From positions 1 through 64,000 of the forward strand of contig NZ_JANYUY010000040.1 of the NCBI RefSeq assembly GCF_025060755.1: a stretch of DNA of 64,000 nt. Reading direction: 5' to 3'. Positions 49,067 to 57,483 of the stretch are shown piece after piece. Below the pieces are notes generated by a model, which saw nothing but the letters and a program-made list of their open reading frames with translations, did not search any database and was not told the origin of the DNA. This DNA comes from Paenibacillus doosanensis (GTDB lineage: Bacteria; Bacillota; Bacilli; Paenibacillales; NBRC-103111). The translations under genes and the position numbers were made by a program. Each line of letters opens with the position of its first letter. The first letter of the stretch is position 1.

Positions 49067-50872
49067 TTATAAAGATCCTTTCGGCAGCAGCCGGTAGATC
49101 ATAACGGCCACCTCGGCCCGGGTAACGGATTGTTTCGGATGAAACCGAACGCCGTCCCCTTCAATTAATCCTTTGGACCAAGCTTCCTTCACGGCCGCCT
49201 CCGCCCAAGACGCTACCTCGTTCATATCCGCGAAGTCGGGCGCCGCTTTCGCCGCTGCGGTCAGATTGAAGTAAGGAGCCGCCTGCACTAAAACGATGAC
49301 CGCTTCTTCTCTCGTGATCTTGTCGTTCGGCCGGAAGGCGCCGTTATAGCCCGACACGATGCCGAGCCATGCCGCTTCCGCCACGGACCGGGAATAATAC
49401 TCGCTCGACCCTACGTCCGAGAACGGATTCGCCGCTGCCGCCGGAGACGCGGTTCCCTGCCATTTCAACGCGCGCATGATCAAGGTCACGAATTCCGCCC
49501 GCGTGATCGCCCGGCCCGGCTCGTAATGACGGTCGTCGACGCCGTCCACAATGCGCTTGGCAGCCAGCGAGAGAACGGCCGGCTCCGCCCAATGCCCGGA
49601 TACGTCAGCAAATGCTTTGTTATATTCAAGGAGCGTATAATACGAGAAATGCGCCGCCGCAAATGTGAGAACGCCCTGACGGATCGTGCCGCCCACATAT
49701 TCGGCTTGCTTGCCGTCTACGTAATAAACTCCGGCCCGCTCGGTCGAAATCGCCCGCTCCTGCTCCGGCGTCAGCCGGATCATCACGGCGGCGGGCTTAT
49801 CCAGCTCGTGGATTTCCGTCATGCTATCTCCGGATATCGCCTTAATGACGACGGACAGAATCACTCCGGTACCGGTATAATCCGGCTGGTTCTTCAGCGA
49901 ACGGCTCAGCAGGTCTTTCGCTTCTTCCGTCCACGCGAAGTTCAGTTCGATGCGAATCCGAGACTGAACTTCGTCCGAGAAAGCGGCAATGGAGCCCGCC
50001 GGAAAACGAACGGTATGATCGCCGTCTTGAATGATCAAATCGAGGTTCTTGTCTTGAAGATCCTGCAGCGATTTGGCAGGGAACTCCAACGCTTGGCCCG
50101 ATACGCCGGCCTCTGCCGGAAGCTGAATCGTTACGGCATCCTTCGCTTGCGCTATCGCCTGCGCCAGCGTATCGCTGCCGAAAACATAACGCCCGTCTTC
50201 GGAGCTGTCCGGCTGTACGACGCCGTCAGATGCTTTCCCTGCGCCGGACGGAATGCCGCCCCCATCCGCTGCCGTTTCCGTACCGCTCGAACTCTGATGA
50301 GGACGGTTCGGCTTTCCTCCGCTGCCTGGCGTTTCCCCTCCGCCGTTGCCCGGATCGGTACTGCCACCCTCGCCCGGATACGTGCCGCCTCCGTTACCCG
50401 GGTCGGTACCGCCACCATCGCCTGGATTCGTGCCGCCTCCGTTGCCCGGGTCGGTGCCGCCACCATCGCCTGGATTCGTACCGCCTCCGTTGTCCGGATC
50501 GGTACCGCCTCCGCTGCCGTTCGGGTCCACGATGACAAACGTCCGGCTTTCCGTCCGGCCCTTACTGCCCGCCGCTACTTTATACTCGCCGTATGGAGCG
50601 AAATTTTCGTCGTCCGGAATCTTCACCTTGGCGGAATAGCTCCCCATAGAAGGAGCTACGGAATCGATATATAAGATCGTTTGGTTCGGCCTGACAATCT
50701 TCACCACGACATCGGTATCATCGCTCTCCGTCGTCCCGGAAAGGATGATTTCACCGCCTCGCTGCACTTCCTTCGCGCTCAAATTGAGCGTAAAGGAAGC
50801 CGAAGCCGCGTAAGCCGGCAGCGTAGAGAGCATGAAGATCAATGCCAGAAGGGCCGCAGCTATTTTTTTCAA
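49067..50872 (-). CDS. SLH-domain surface protein with Gly/Pro-rich repeat linker
   Basis: A 601-aa exported protein. Signal peptide (1-22); a small beta domain (about 25-115); a low-complexity linker of repeated GGGTDPGN / GGGTNPGD octapeptides (about 118-190); a beta-rich domain (about 225-410) resembling those that precede SLH repeats in Paenibacillus exoproteins; and three SLH repeats (about 415-601; SGHWAEPAVLSLAAKRIVDG is the first). There is no catalytic motif. The start is TTG (50870-50872), about 10 bases after GAGG. It lies 18 bases after the phosphoesterase gene and 26 before the mannosidase gene, neither of which has an anchor. It could display or organise those enzymes on the wall (inference). 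Confidence 0.88.
   Translation of the reverse strand: MKKIAAALLALIFMLSTLPAYAASASFTLNLSAKEVQRGGEIILSGTTESDDTDVVVKIVRPNQTILYIDSVAPSMGSYSAKVKIPDDENFAPYGEYKVAAGSKGRTESRTFVIVDPNGSGGGTDPDNGGGTNPGDGGGTDPGNGGGTNPGDGGGTDPGNGGGTYPGEGGSTDPGNGGGETPGSGGKPNRPHQSSSGTETAADGGGIPSGAGKASDGVVQPDSSEDGRYVFGSDTLAQAIAQAKDAVTIQLPAEAGVSGQALEFPAKSLQDLQDKNLDLIIQDGDHTVRFPAGSIAAFSDEVQSRIRIELNFAWTEEAKDLLSRSLKNQPDYTGTGVILSVVIKAISGDSMTEIHELDKPAAVMIRLTPEQERAISTERAGVYYVDGKQAEYVGGTIRQGVLTFAAAHFSYYTLLEYNKAFADVSGHWAEPAVLSLAAKRIVDGVDDRHYEPGRAITRAEFVTLIMRALKWQGTASPAAAANPFSDVGSSEYYSRSVAEAAWLGIVSGYNGAFRPNDKITREEAVIVLVQAAPYFNLTAAAKAAPDFADMNEVASWAEAAVKEAWSKGLIEGDGVRFHPKQSVTRAEVAVMIYRLLPKGSL
50338..50520 (-). repeat. 24-bp minisatellite coding for the GGGT(D/N)PG(N/D) linker
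   Basis: About seven to eight in-frame copies of a 24-bp unit, alternating between two variants so that 48-bp blocks are nearly identical. This invites slippage and length variation without frameshift. Confidence 0.85.
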
Positions 50873-50890
50873 CGGATTCCATCCTCACTT

Positions 50891-53800
50891 TCATTGCAGC
50901 GTAATAGGTCTTGCCAGCTGATTCGGCACATTCAAATCGCTTGTAAATCGGTCGATCACGAATACTTTGACCTTATAATTTCCGCCCGTCACATTGAAGT
51001 ACTGAGTGAACGTCAGCTTGTTTTGCTTGACCGGAACGGCATTGACCAGAATCGGCGTGTCTCCGTCCAGCAGCTCGAATACCGTATAGGCGTCTGCTGC
51101 GTATTCGGCCATCGGCTCCAATGCGACGTTAACCTGCAGCTGCCTCGCCCGCTTGATCTCGCCTGTAATCTTGTACGTATCGAGAATATGATTCACGGTG
51201 AACGGCTTGTTCGAGACGAGCGCCAAGCCCGCCTCCGCTCCCGTGGCGGCGTTCGCTTTCACACGCACCTGCACGGCTCCGGCAGGATAGTCGTCATCTC
51301 CGACCGGCTGCGGATTGGCGGTTACCGGAAGCCATTGCTTGCCGCCGTCGATACTGTACTCATAGTCGGCCAACTCGCCATACCCGGGGACATTCGTCCA
51401 GCCGAACGTATTGTATCCGTCATCCACAAGCGGAGAAGTCGGCGCCGCAGGCAGATTGCCCGAAGTGCTTATGATGCTTGCCTCCGAATTGTCCCGTTTA
51501 TCGACGGCTTTGACTGCGAACTCATACGTTTCGCCGGGAACGGTGCCTGCCGCAATGTATTGATAAGCGTCCCTGCCCTTCTCGGCCGGAACATAGTCGC
51601 TCCAGTTCATACCGAGCTTGCCGCTCGTTTCATAAATTCTAAAGCCTCGCACTTCGTCCGCTTCATCTGCGGGCTGCGGCCGGTTCCAGGAAAGAACCGC
51701 TTTGCCGTCCCCCGTCTTGCCGGCCGTCAGTTGGCCGACCGGGTTCGGCTTACTGTCCGTTCTGACGATGGTATACGTGTCGAACGGTTTGGCTTGTCCC
51801 GATTTATAGGACTCGATGGTAAAGCTGTTATCCGTCATTTTGATTCCCGAATAAATCGGTTCGTACGGCTGCTCGTATACCGCCGCGTAATAGCGGTCAA
51901 CGCCGTTTTTCAAATCGTAATATTTGGTCCCTGCGGAGTTGTTGATCATATACAAGGTGCCGTCCGGATTGAGCGCGTTCCCATTCTCGTCCTTCTGCAC
52001 GTCGGCGACCGGCTTATCGTTATACATTTGATAAGATCTCATAAACGTATGGTCATGCCCTTGCAGCACGACGTCGATCCCGAGTTGATCGAAGACAAGG
52101 TACAGCATTTGTCTCATATCCAAAATATCCGTATCCAGCGCGTGGTTGCCGAGCGAGTAGATCGCTTTGTGGAACGCTACGATCTTCCACTTCTTATCGG
52201 TTTGGGCCACTTCCTTCTTCAGCCACTCGACCTGCTGGCGGAACGATTCCTTCTGGCGGTCGTCCCAGCCGATATCCATCGTATTCAAGACCATAATATG
52301 CGCATCGCCGTAGTCGTACGAATACACGCTGCCCGGAGGCAGAGGATTCTGAATCGAGTCGTTCGGGTAGTTAAAATGGTAATAATAGTTATCGTTATAG
52401 GGACCTTCATGATTGCCTACTGCGGCCATGATAGGCAGCTTGAGGAACATGTTCTGCGGCTTGCCGAAATAATCGAGCCACTGCGATTCCAGAGAGCCGG
52501 CATCCACCTGATCCCCGGTCATCACCATAAACTTGGCGTTCGGGTAATGCTCAAGACCTTGCTTCAGCGTGTTAGCGAACACTTCGTAATCTTGCGAATT
52601 GGAGCCTTGAGAATCCGTCATATACAAAAACTCATAATCGTTCTCGTTCTCCGCTTCCGTCATAAAGCTGCCCTCGGGGCTCCAGTTGCCGGCGCTGCCC
52701 ACCCGGTACTTATAGGCCGTCCCCGGCGTCAGCCCTTCCGCCAGCACTTTGTGGCTTATGAAGGAACCGCTTGTCGAATTCGTAATTTTGAGATTTAAAA
52801 TTCGCGTATCTTCCGGTTTCCCGGCAAATCGCTTCACGGAGGCCGAGTTAAAATCCCGATCCGCCGCCACGATCTCCACGATGCTGTCCGTCGCGTTCGC
52901 AGGTGCGTTCTGCGGCTTCTCGTAGCTTGTATACCAGGCAAACGAGCGGTTCGTCTTCGGGCTGCCGTAGAACGACATAGCAATGGCGATCGGCGCGTAA
53001 TTGACTACTTCGGACGCATTCGCCGGGTTGAACTTAAAGCTTGCGACAGGGGTGCCGCTCGCATATTGCAGCGCTCCTTGTCCGTCGTAGGCGACGTTCA
53101 CTCGCTGACCCGGCTTCACGGTGTCGGCCAAATTCAATCGGAGCACCGCAGAATTTGCACCTTGCTCTACCGATTGAACTGCGATGGCTTGACCATCCGC
53201 CGTTACGGCCCAATGCGGCGCTAAACCTGCGGGTATTGCGCCCAAGTCCGCCGTCATCGCGAGCGAGATGCTTGACCCTTCCTTCGGAACGGCTGCCGAT
53301 GCCGGGCCGGTATATCCTTGCGGCAGGAAGAGCGCATCGCTTGGAACGATGGACTTGCTCATGCCGGGCGCCGCCCAGCGCAAATACAAGTTCGAACCGC
53401 CTGAATCTTCGAAATATTCAATCTTCAAATTGTATTTCTTACCGCCTTCTAATGAAACCGGGCCGCTAGTTTGTTCTTTATCCCAATCGTTCACCCAATG
53501 GTCAATGACCGGCTTGTCGTCGACCCAGAGGCGGAACCCGTTGTCCCCGATCATATAGAACGTGTAATCATCCGTTTGCGGCGGCATGATTTGACCCGTC
53601 CAACGAATGTTGACATGATCCTGCTGGCCCGTCCAGGTTTGCAGCGCCGGTTCCAGATTGGTGAAATTGATCTCTGGATCGACCGTCGTCGCTTTATAAT
53701 CCCCGAAGCCAAAATCGCTTTTGCCGGTGTAATATTCGGCAAGCAGCCCCTGATCTTGCGTCCGGGCGGCGGCCAAAGATGCCAGCGGCGCCGGCGCTGC

Positions 53801-54382
53801 CGGGGATTCTATCGTGCCGTATGCCTGAAATTCATAGATTTGGGCCGTATAGCGTCCAGTCGATGCATCCGCGTCGCCGGGGTTCGTAATGTTCAGCTTG
53901 AAATATCTTGCCGTGACCGGCGATTCCAACCGATGCGTCGTCACGGCGTATGTATTCCCCGTTACCGTAACGACGGGCGTCCAGTTCACGTCATCGTCGC
54001 TGGTCTCGATAGTGAAATCCCGGGTATTGTAGCCTGCCGGTTCACCGGCGGAGCCCGCATGCGCAATCATAAATTGATTGACCGAAGCTTCGACCCCCGC
54101 GTCGATCTTGAGCCAATACGGATTTCGGGTATCCGGCAAGCTCTCGCCGCCCTGATAGACCCATTTGCTAGATGTAAGATTCCCGTCAATCGCCTGCGAC
54201 GGTTTGTACTTGTCGGATACATAACCGTACGCCGATGCCGTTACGGAGCTTGCCGCAAAGACATTCGCAGCCGCCGGCTCGGCATAGACGGAACGGCCCG
54301 GCGCAACGCCTGCGGAGAACAGCGACGTCCACAGCAGGACTGCGGCAAGCGCGCGAGTAAGCAGCGCAAAACTCTTTTTCAC
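50891..54382 (-). CDS. Secreted metallophosphoesterase with discoidin, PA14 and Fn3 modules
   Basis: An 1163-aa exported enzyme. Signal peptide (1-34); discoidin module (about 30-185); PA14 module (about 205-345, DDYTFYMIGDNGFRLWVDDK); X2-like beta domain (about 365-460); purple-acid-phosphatase-type N domain (about 470-590); calcineurin-like phosphoesterase (about 590-820) with TDSQG, TGDQVD, VGNHEGP, FHKAIYS and QGHDHTF covering the two-metal site; an Fn3 domain (about 865-960); and two more beta domains. I choose GTG 54382, 10 bases after GGGAGG; the ATG at 54418 coincides with the predicted transcription start. It is first gene of the operon with the SLH and GH92 genes. The phosphoester substrate is unknown; a phosphomannan is suggested by context. 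Confidence 0.9.
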   Translation of the reverse strand: MKKSFALLTRALAAVLLWTSLFSAGVAPGRSVYAEPAAANVFAASSVTASAYGYVSDKYKPSQAIDGNLTSSKWVYQGGESLPDTRNPYWLKIDAGVEASVNQFMIAHAGSAGEPAGYNTRDFTIETSDDDVNWTPVVTVTGNTYAVTTHRLESPVTARYFKLNITNPGDADASTGRYTAQIYEFQAYGTIESPAAPAPLASLAAARTQDQGLLAEYYTGKSDFGFGDYKATTVDPEINFTNLEPALQTWTGQQDHVNIRWTGQIMPPQTDDYTFYMIGDNGFRLWVDDKPVIDHWVNDWDKEQTSGPVSLEGGKKYNLKIEYFEDSGGSNLYLRWAAPGMSKSIVPSDALFLPQGYTGPASAAVPKEGSSISLAMTADLGAIPAGLAPHWAVTADGQAIAVQSVEQGANSAVLRLNLADTVKPGQRVNVAYDGQGALQYASGTPVASFKFNPANASEVVNYAPIAIAMSFYGSPKTNRSFAWYTSYEKPQNAPANATDSIVEIVAADRDFNSASVKRFAGKPEDTRILNLKITNSTSGSFISHKVLAEGLTPGTAYKYRVGSAGNWSPEGSFMTEAENENDYEFLYMTDSQGSNSQDYEVFANTLKQGLEHYPNAKFMVMTGDQVDAGSLESQWLDYFGKPQNMFLKLPIMAAVGNHEGPYNDNYYYHFNYPNDSIQNPLPPGSVYSYDYGDAHIMVLNTMDIGWDDRQKESFRQQVEWLKKEVAQTDKKWKIVAFHKAIYSLGNHALDTDILDMRQMLYLVFDQLGIDVVLQGHDHTFMRSYQMYNDKPVADVQKDENGNALNPDGTLYMINNSAGTKYYDLKNGVDRYYAAVYEQPYEPIYSGIKMTDNSFTIESYKSGQAKPFDTYTIVRTDSKPNPVGQLTAGKTGDGKAVLSWNRPQPADEADEVRGFRIYETSGKLGMNWSDYVPAEKGRDAYQYIAAGTVPGETYEFAVKAVDKRDNSEASIISTSGNLPAAPTSPLVDDGYNTFGWTNVPGYGELADYEYSIDGGKQWLPVTANPQPVGDDDYPAGAVQVRVKANAATGAEAGLALVSNKPFTVNHILDTYKITGEIKRARQLQVNVALEPMAEYAADAYTVFELLDGDTPILVNAVPVKQNKLTFTQYFNVTGGNYKVKVFVIDRFTSDLNVPNQLARPITLQ

Positions 54383-54424
54383 TTCTTTCTTCCCTCCCAA
54401 AATCAATATCTCGTACATTAGGGA

Positions 54425-54453
54425 ACTATACCTACTAAATAATCGTTATACAA
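54425..54453 (-). promoter_or_regulatory. Sigma-A promoter of the phosphoesterase-SLH-GH92 operon
   Basis: On the minus strand, TTGTAT (54448-54453) and TATAGT (54425-54430) are 17 bases apart. Transcription would start near 54418, giving a leader of about 36 bases to the GTG start. Confidence 0.7.
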
Positions 54454-54499
54454 TACAATTAACAAAGAGAAAATATTTTGATTTTGTTAAAAGCAAGCC

Positions 54500-54536
54500 A
54501 AAAAAGCCGACATCGGCAAAGACGCCGTCGTCAGCT
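54500..54536 (-). terminator. Terminator of garD
   Basis: agctgacgacggc / gccgatgtcggct forms a 13-bp stem with one mismatch and two G-T pairs, followed on the minus strand by TTTTTT. It separates garD from the phosphoesterase operon. Confidence 0.88.
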
Positions 54537-54557
54537 TTTACAACCTGAGCCTCATAT

Positions 54558-56093
54558 TCAAGTAATCGGAGCAGGATTGAACAAGGCCAAATCATTGTGG
54601 ATTCCCCACTGATCCGCCCATGTTTTCTTTCTTCCGCCGGCCACGTCCAAAATCAGACGGAACAGCTCCCATCCCACCTCTTCAATCGTCGCCTCCCCCG
54701 TTGCAATCGTTCCCGCGTTCAGATCGATCAGATCATGCCACTGCTCGGCGAGCGAAGTTCGCGTGGACACCTTGATGACCGGCGCGGCCGCCAAACTGTA
54801 CGGCGTCCCTCTTCCCGTGGTGAACACCTGCATGTTGATGCCGGAGGCCAGCTGCAATGTGCCGCATACAAAATCGCTGGCAGGCGTCGCCGCGAACAGC
54901 AGCCCTTTCTGCGTCGCCCTCTCGCCGGGGGGAACAACGCCCATGATCGGGCTCGTGCCCGACTTGACGACGGAGCCGAGCGACTTTTCCACAATATTGG
55001 AAAGCCCCCCTTTTTTATTCCCGGGGGTCGTATTGGCGCTGCGATCCGCCCAGCCTCTCCGCAAATAATCATCGTACCATTGCATTTCGCGAATCAAAGC
55101 GCGGCCGACTTCTTCGCTCGCTGCCCGCGGCGTCAATAAATGAATGGCGTCCCTGACTTCGGTTACCTCGGAGAACATGACCGTAGCTCCCGCGCGGACC
55201 AATAAATCGGCGGCAAAACCGACGGCCGGATTGGCCGTAATCCCCGAGAAAGCGTCGCTGCCGCCGCACTGCAGGCCAACGACCAAGGAAGATGCGGGAC
55301 AGGTGATACGCCGCCGCTCGTTCAGTTTAACAAGCCGTGCTTCGGCCATCTTCATAATCGCCTCGACCATCGGGATAAACCCGCGGTTATCCTGCAAGGA
55401 TACAATCTGCCCGGCATCGCCGTCCGGCACTAATCGGTCGGGAAGCAGCTTCTCGCAGCCCAGCCCGACAACCATCAGCTCGCCACCGAAATTCGGGTTC
55501 CGCGCAAGGTTCTGCACCGTGCGAATGGGAATGACGGCGTCCGGCGCGTCGATCGCCACCCCGCATCCGTAAGTATGCGTTAAGGCGATGACGTCCTCGA
55601 CGTTCGGATAGCCGGGCAGCAGCTCCGCCTTGATGCGTTGGACCGCATACTGCAGCACGCCGGCGACACATTGCACGCTGGTCGTAATGCCGAGAATATT
55701 TTTCGTGCCGACGCTGCCGTCGTCGTTCAAATATCCTTCAAACGTATACCCCTCCAGGGGAGGCAGCGGGTCCGGCACATTGCAGGCGAGCGGCAGCTCC
55801 TCCAACCTCGGCGGCGTCGGCATCTGCACCGACGACTCGTCGACCCGGCCTCCTCGGGCAATAGGATGAGCCGCATAGCCGATCACTTCTCCGTACCTTA
55901 TAATGGCTTCGTCTTGGCCTATATCCGTCAGCGCCGCCTTATGTCCTTGGGGAACATACTGAATCAGTTCAAGTCCGCAAGGAAAACGCGTTCCTGGCGG
56001 AAGCCCCCCGGGATTCGCAATGATCGCGATGTTATCCTTCGGGTTCACTCGAATATACAGTGGCTTTTCTTCCGATAGCGGCTTGGCATTCAT
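54558..56093 (-). CDS. garD: Galactarate dehydratase
   Basis: A 511-aa enzyme of the altronate/galactarate dehydratase superfamily, closest to GarD, which dehydrates galactarate (mucate) to 5-keto-4-deoxy-D-glucarate in the cytoplasm. The N-terminal SAF-type domain (1-100) has [19 protein letters not shown] and the metal-binding part begins at [20 protein letters not shown] (about 114). The segments [10 protein letters not shown] and [20 protein letters not shown] are family signatures. I prefer ATG 56093 over the GTG two codons earlier. It lies alone on the minus strand, divergent from a LysR regulator. Galactarate arises from oxidised galacturonate, so it fits the pectin theme. Confidence 0.93.
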   Translation of the reverse strand: MNAKPLSEEKPLYIRVNPKDNIAIIANPGGLPPGTRFPCGLELIQYVPQGHKAALTDIGQDEAIIRYGEVIGYAAHPIARGGRVDESSVQMPTPPRLEELPLACNVPDPLPPLEGYTFEGYLNDDGSVGTKNILGITTSVQCVAGVLQYAVQRIKAELLPGYPNVEDVIALTHTYGCGVAIDAPDAVIPIRTVQNLARNPNFGGELMVVGLGCEKLLPDRLVPDGDAGQIVSLQDNRGFIPMVEAIMKMAEARLVKLNERRRITCPASSLVVGLQCGGSDAFSGITANPAVGFAADLLVRAGATVMFSEVTEVRDAIHLLTPRAASEEVGRALIREMQWYDDYLRRGWADRSANTTPGNKKGGLSNIVEKSLGSVVKSGTSPIMGVVPPGERATQKGLLFAATPASDFVCGTLQLASGINMQVFTTGRGTPYSLAAAPVIKVSTRTSLAEQWHDLIDLNAGTIATGEATIEEVGWELFRLILDVAGGRKKTWADQWGIHNDLALFNPAPIT

Positions 56094-56210
56094 CGTCACA
56101 CAACTCCTCCTCTCGATAATGAATCACTTCCGTATCGCTAAGGTTGTCGTTTATACAAAAACATCGTAATCTGAATGTACTCGTTAGTAAAATTCATTGT
56201 TGTTAGAGTT

Positions 56211-56229
56211 CTCTTAATTTTATTAAGAG
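56211..56229. promoter_or_regulatory. 19-bp perfect palindrome between garD and lysR-type gene
   Basis: ctcttaat-ttt-attaagag is an exact inverted repeat containing the T-N11-A pattern of LysR-type binding sites. It lies 20 bases before the regulator ATG. Binding here could autoregulate the regulator and influence garD. The rest of the 156-bp gap is A+T-rich promoter sequence, with TATAAA on the garD strand near 56150. Confidence 0.65.
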
Positions 56230-56249
56230 TATAATGGAGGCCGATTGCA

Positions 56250-57170
56250 ATGGACCTGAAGCAGCTGGAATATATCGTAAAAATTGCCGAAGAGAACAAC
56301 ATTACCCGGGCCGCGGAGAAGCTTTTTATTACGCAATCCGCGTTAAACCAACAGCTGCTGAAGCTGGAAAAGGAGCTCGGCGCGCCGCTTTTCGTCCGTT
56401 CCCGGAACAACTGGCATTTGACCGAAGCCGGGGAAATTTATGTGGACCATGCCAAAAGGATCATGCGCCTCAAAAAAGACGCCTACAGCCGAATCAAGGA
56501 CATTATCGGCGCCAAAGAAGGCAAACTGACGATCGGCCTGACTCCCGAGCGGGGCACCGACATGTTCGCCGCCATTTACCCCGCCTTCTACAAACTCTAT
56601 CCCCACGTAAAAATCGAACCGCTCGAAATGCCCGTAAAACAACAGCAGCTTGAAATCTCCCGCGGTCAGCTCGATATCGGTTTCTTAACCTTGCAGGATT
56701 TTCAAAAAACGGATGACTGCTACATCCCTATCGGCTGCGAACCGATTATTTTGGCCGTGCCCCAAGCGCATCCCCTCGCGCATAAGGGAGGAAAGCTGGG
56801 CGAGGCGCTGCCGCCGATCCCTCTGTCCGCGCTGGCCGCGGATTCGTTTGCCATCATGCAGCAGGGGTCTACCTTGCGGGAAATATACGACCGGCTGACC
56901 GCCGAAGAAGGCGTCGAGCCCAACATCTTGCTGGAATCCAGAAGCTGCCGAACTTTATTCGAAATGGTCGCCGAAGGGATCTGCTGCTCGGTCATCCCTA
57001 TGAGCTACGCCAAGCCGGACGCCGGCGTCTCCTTCTTCGCCCTATCGCCAAATCCGGTTTGGGAAGTCGCCGCCAGCTATAAAAAAGGCAGCTACCTCTC
57101 CCTGGCAGCCCGAGAGCTTATCGCCCTCTCGGCCGGTTATTGGTCCGGCAGGCTGACGGGCCAAAGCTAA
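56250..57170 (+). CDS. LysR-family transcriptional regulator
   Basis: A 306-aa regulator. The N-terminal winged helix (1-60) includes NITRAAEKLFITQSALNQQL. A linker helix and a two-lobed periplasmic-binding-type sensor domain (about 90-295) beginning GKLTIGLTPERGTDMFAAIY follow. GGAGG lies about 9 bases upstream. It diverges from garD and most likely controls it in response to galactarate or a related acid. The ligand is inferred from the neighbour. Remains of an SDR gene follow on the same strand. Confidence 0.92.
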   Translation: MDLKQLEYIVKIAEENNITRAAEKLFITQSALNQQLLKLEKELGAPLFVRSRNNWHLTEAGEIYVDHAKRIMRLKKDAYSRIKDIIGAKEGKLTIGLTPERGTDMFAAIYPAFYKLYPHVKIEPLEMPVKQQQLEISRGQLDIGFLTLQDFQKTDDCYIPIGCEPIILAVPQAHPLAHKGGKLGEALPPIPLSALAADSFAIMQQGSTLREIYDRLTAEEGVEPNILLESRSCRTLFEMVAEGICCSVIPMSYAKPDAGVSFFALSPNPVWEVAASYKKGSYLSLAARELIALSAGYWSGRLTGQS

Positions 57171-57178
57171 TACCGGTT

Positions 57179-57345
57179 AACACGCGCTCAAAAGCTCCAA
57201 AGTACACTTCCTCACAGCGCAGCGGCATCACGGCAAAATGGGGTCAGCCCGAGGATTTCGCCGATGTCGCAGCGTTTTTAGCCTCACCAGACAGCCGCTG
57301 GGTGACCGGGCAATGCAAGCGGAGGCTCGCATTTGTAATTGGTAA
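57179..57345 (+). pseudogene. C-terminal remnant of a short-chain dehydrogenase gene
   Basis: The plus-strand frame after the LysR stop reads WGQPEDFADVAAFLASPDSR then WVTGQ, the classic near-C-terminal block of SDR oxidoreductases. Immediately after, two small frame slips are needed to recover an ASGG / LAFV-like ending. There is no nucleotide-binding GxxxGxG part or catalytic YxxxK in the window. Only the tail of a decayed gene survives. Sugar-acid or uronate reductases of this family would fit the neighbourhood, but identity cannot be recovered. Confidence 0.7.
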
Positions 57346-57389
57346 TATTCCAGAGCTTGCGGAACTGAGCCCCGCACCTTCCAGATCAT

Positions 57390-57430
57390 AAAGAAAGAGG
57401 CTGATCACAAGGAACAACCTCTCTCTTATT
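57390..57430. terminator. Bidirectional terminator between the LysR region and the Jet operon
   Basis: aagaaagagg / cctctctctt (57391-57427) forms a hairpin with one mismatch. On the minus strand it is followed by ctttctttatg-type sequence downstream of jetC, and on the plus strand by ttatt. Confidence 0.55.
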
Positions 57431-57483
57431 ATGGTAATAAAGGTGTTATTTTACCTAACCCCTCACTATGAACGTCACGATCT

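Noticed and set aside
50338-50520. Regularly repeated short units, considered as a CRISPR array
   Set aside because: The 24-bp units are contiguous, in frame, without unique spacers, and encode a Gly/Pro linker. No cas gene is present.
50681-52798. A 705-codon plus-strand open frame
   Set aside because: Antisense to the SLH start and metallophosphoesterase domain, whose motifs are unmistakable on the minus strand.
57140-57391. An 83-codon plus-strand open frame taken as a complete gene
   Set aside because: Its start is inside the LysR gene and only its middle resembles an SDR tail. It is better described as a pseudogene fragment.
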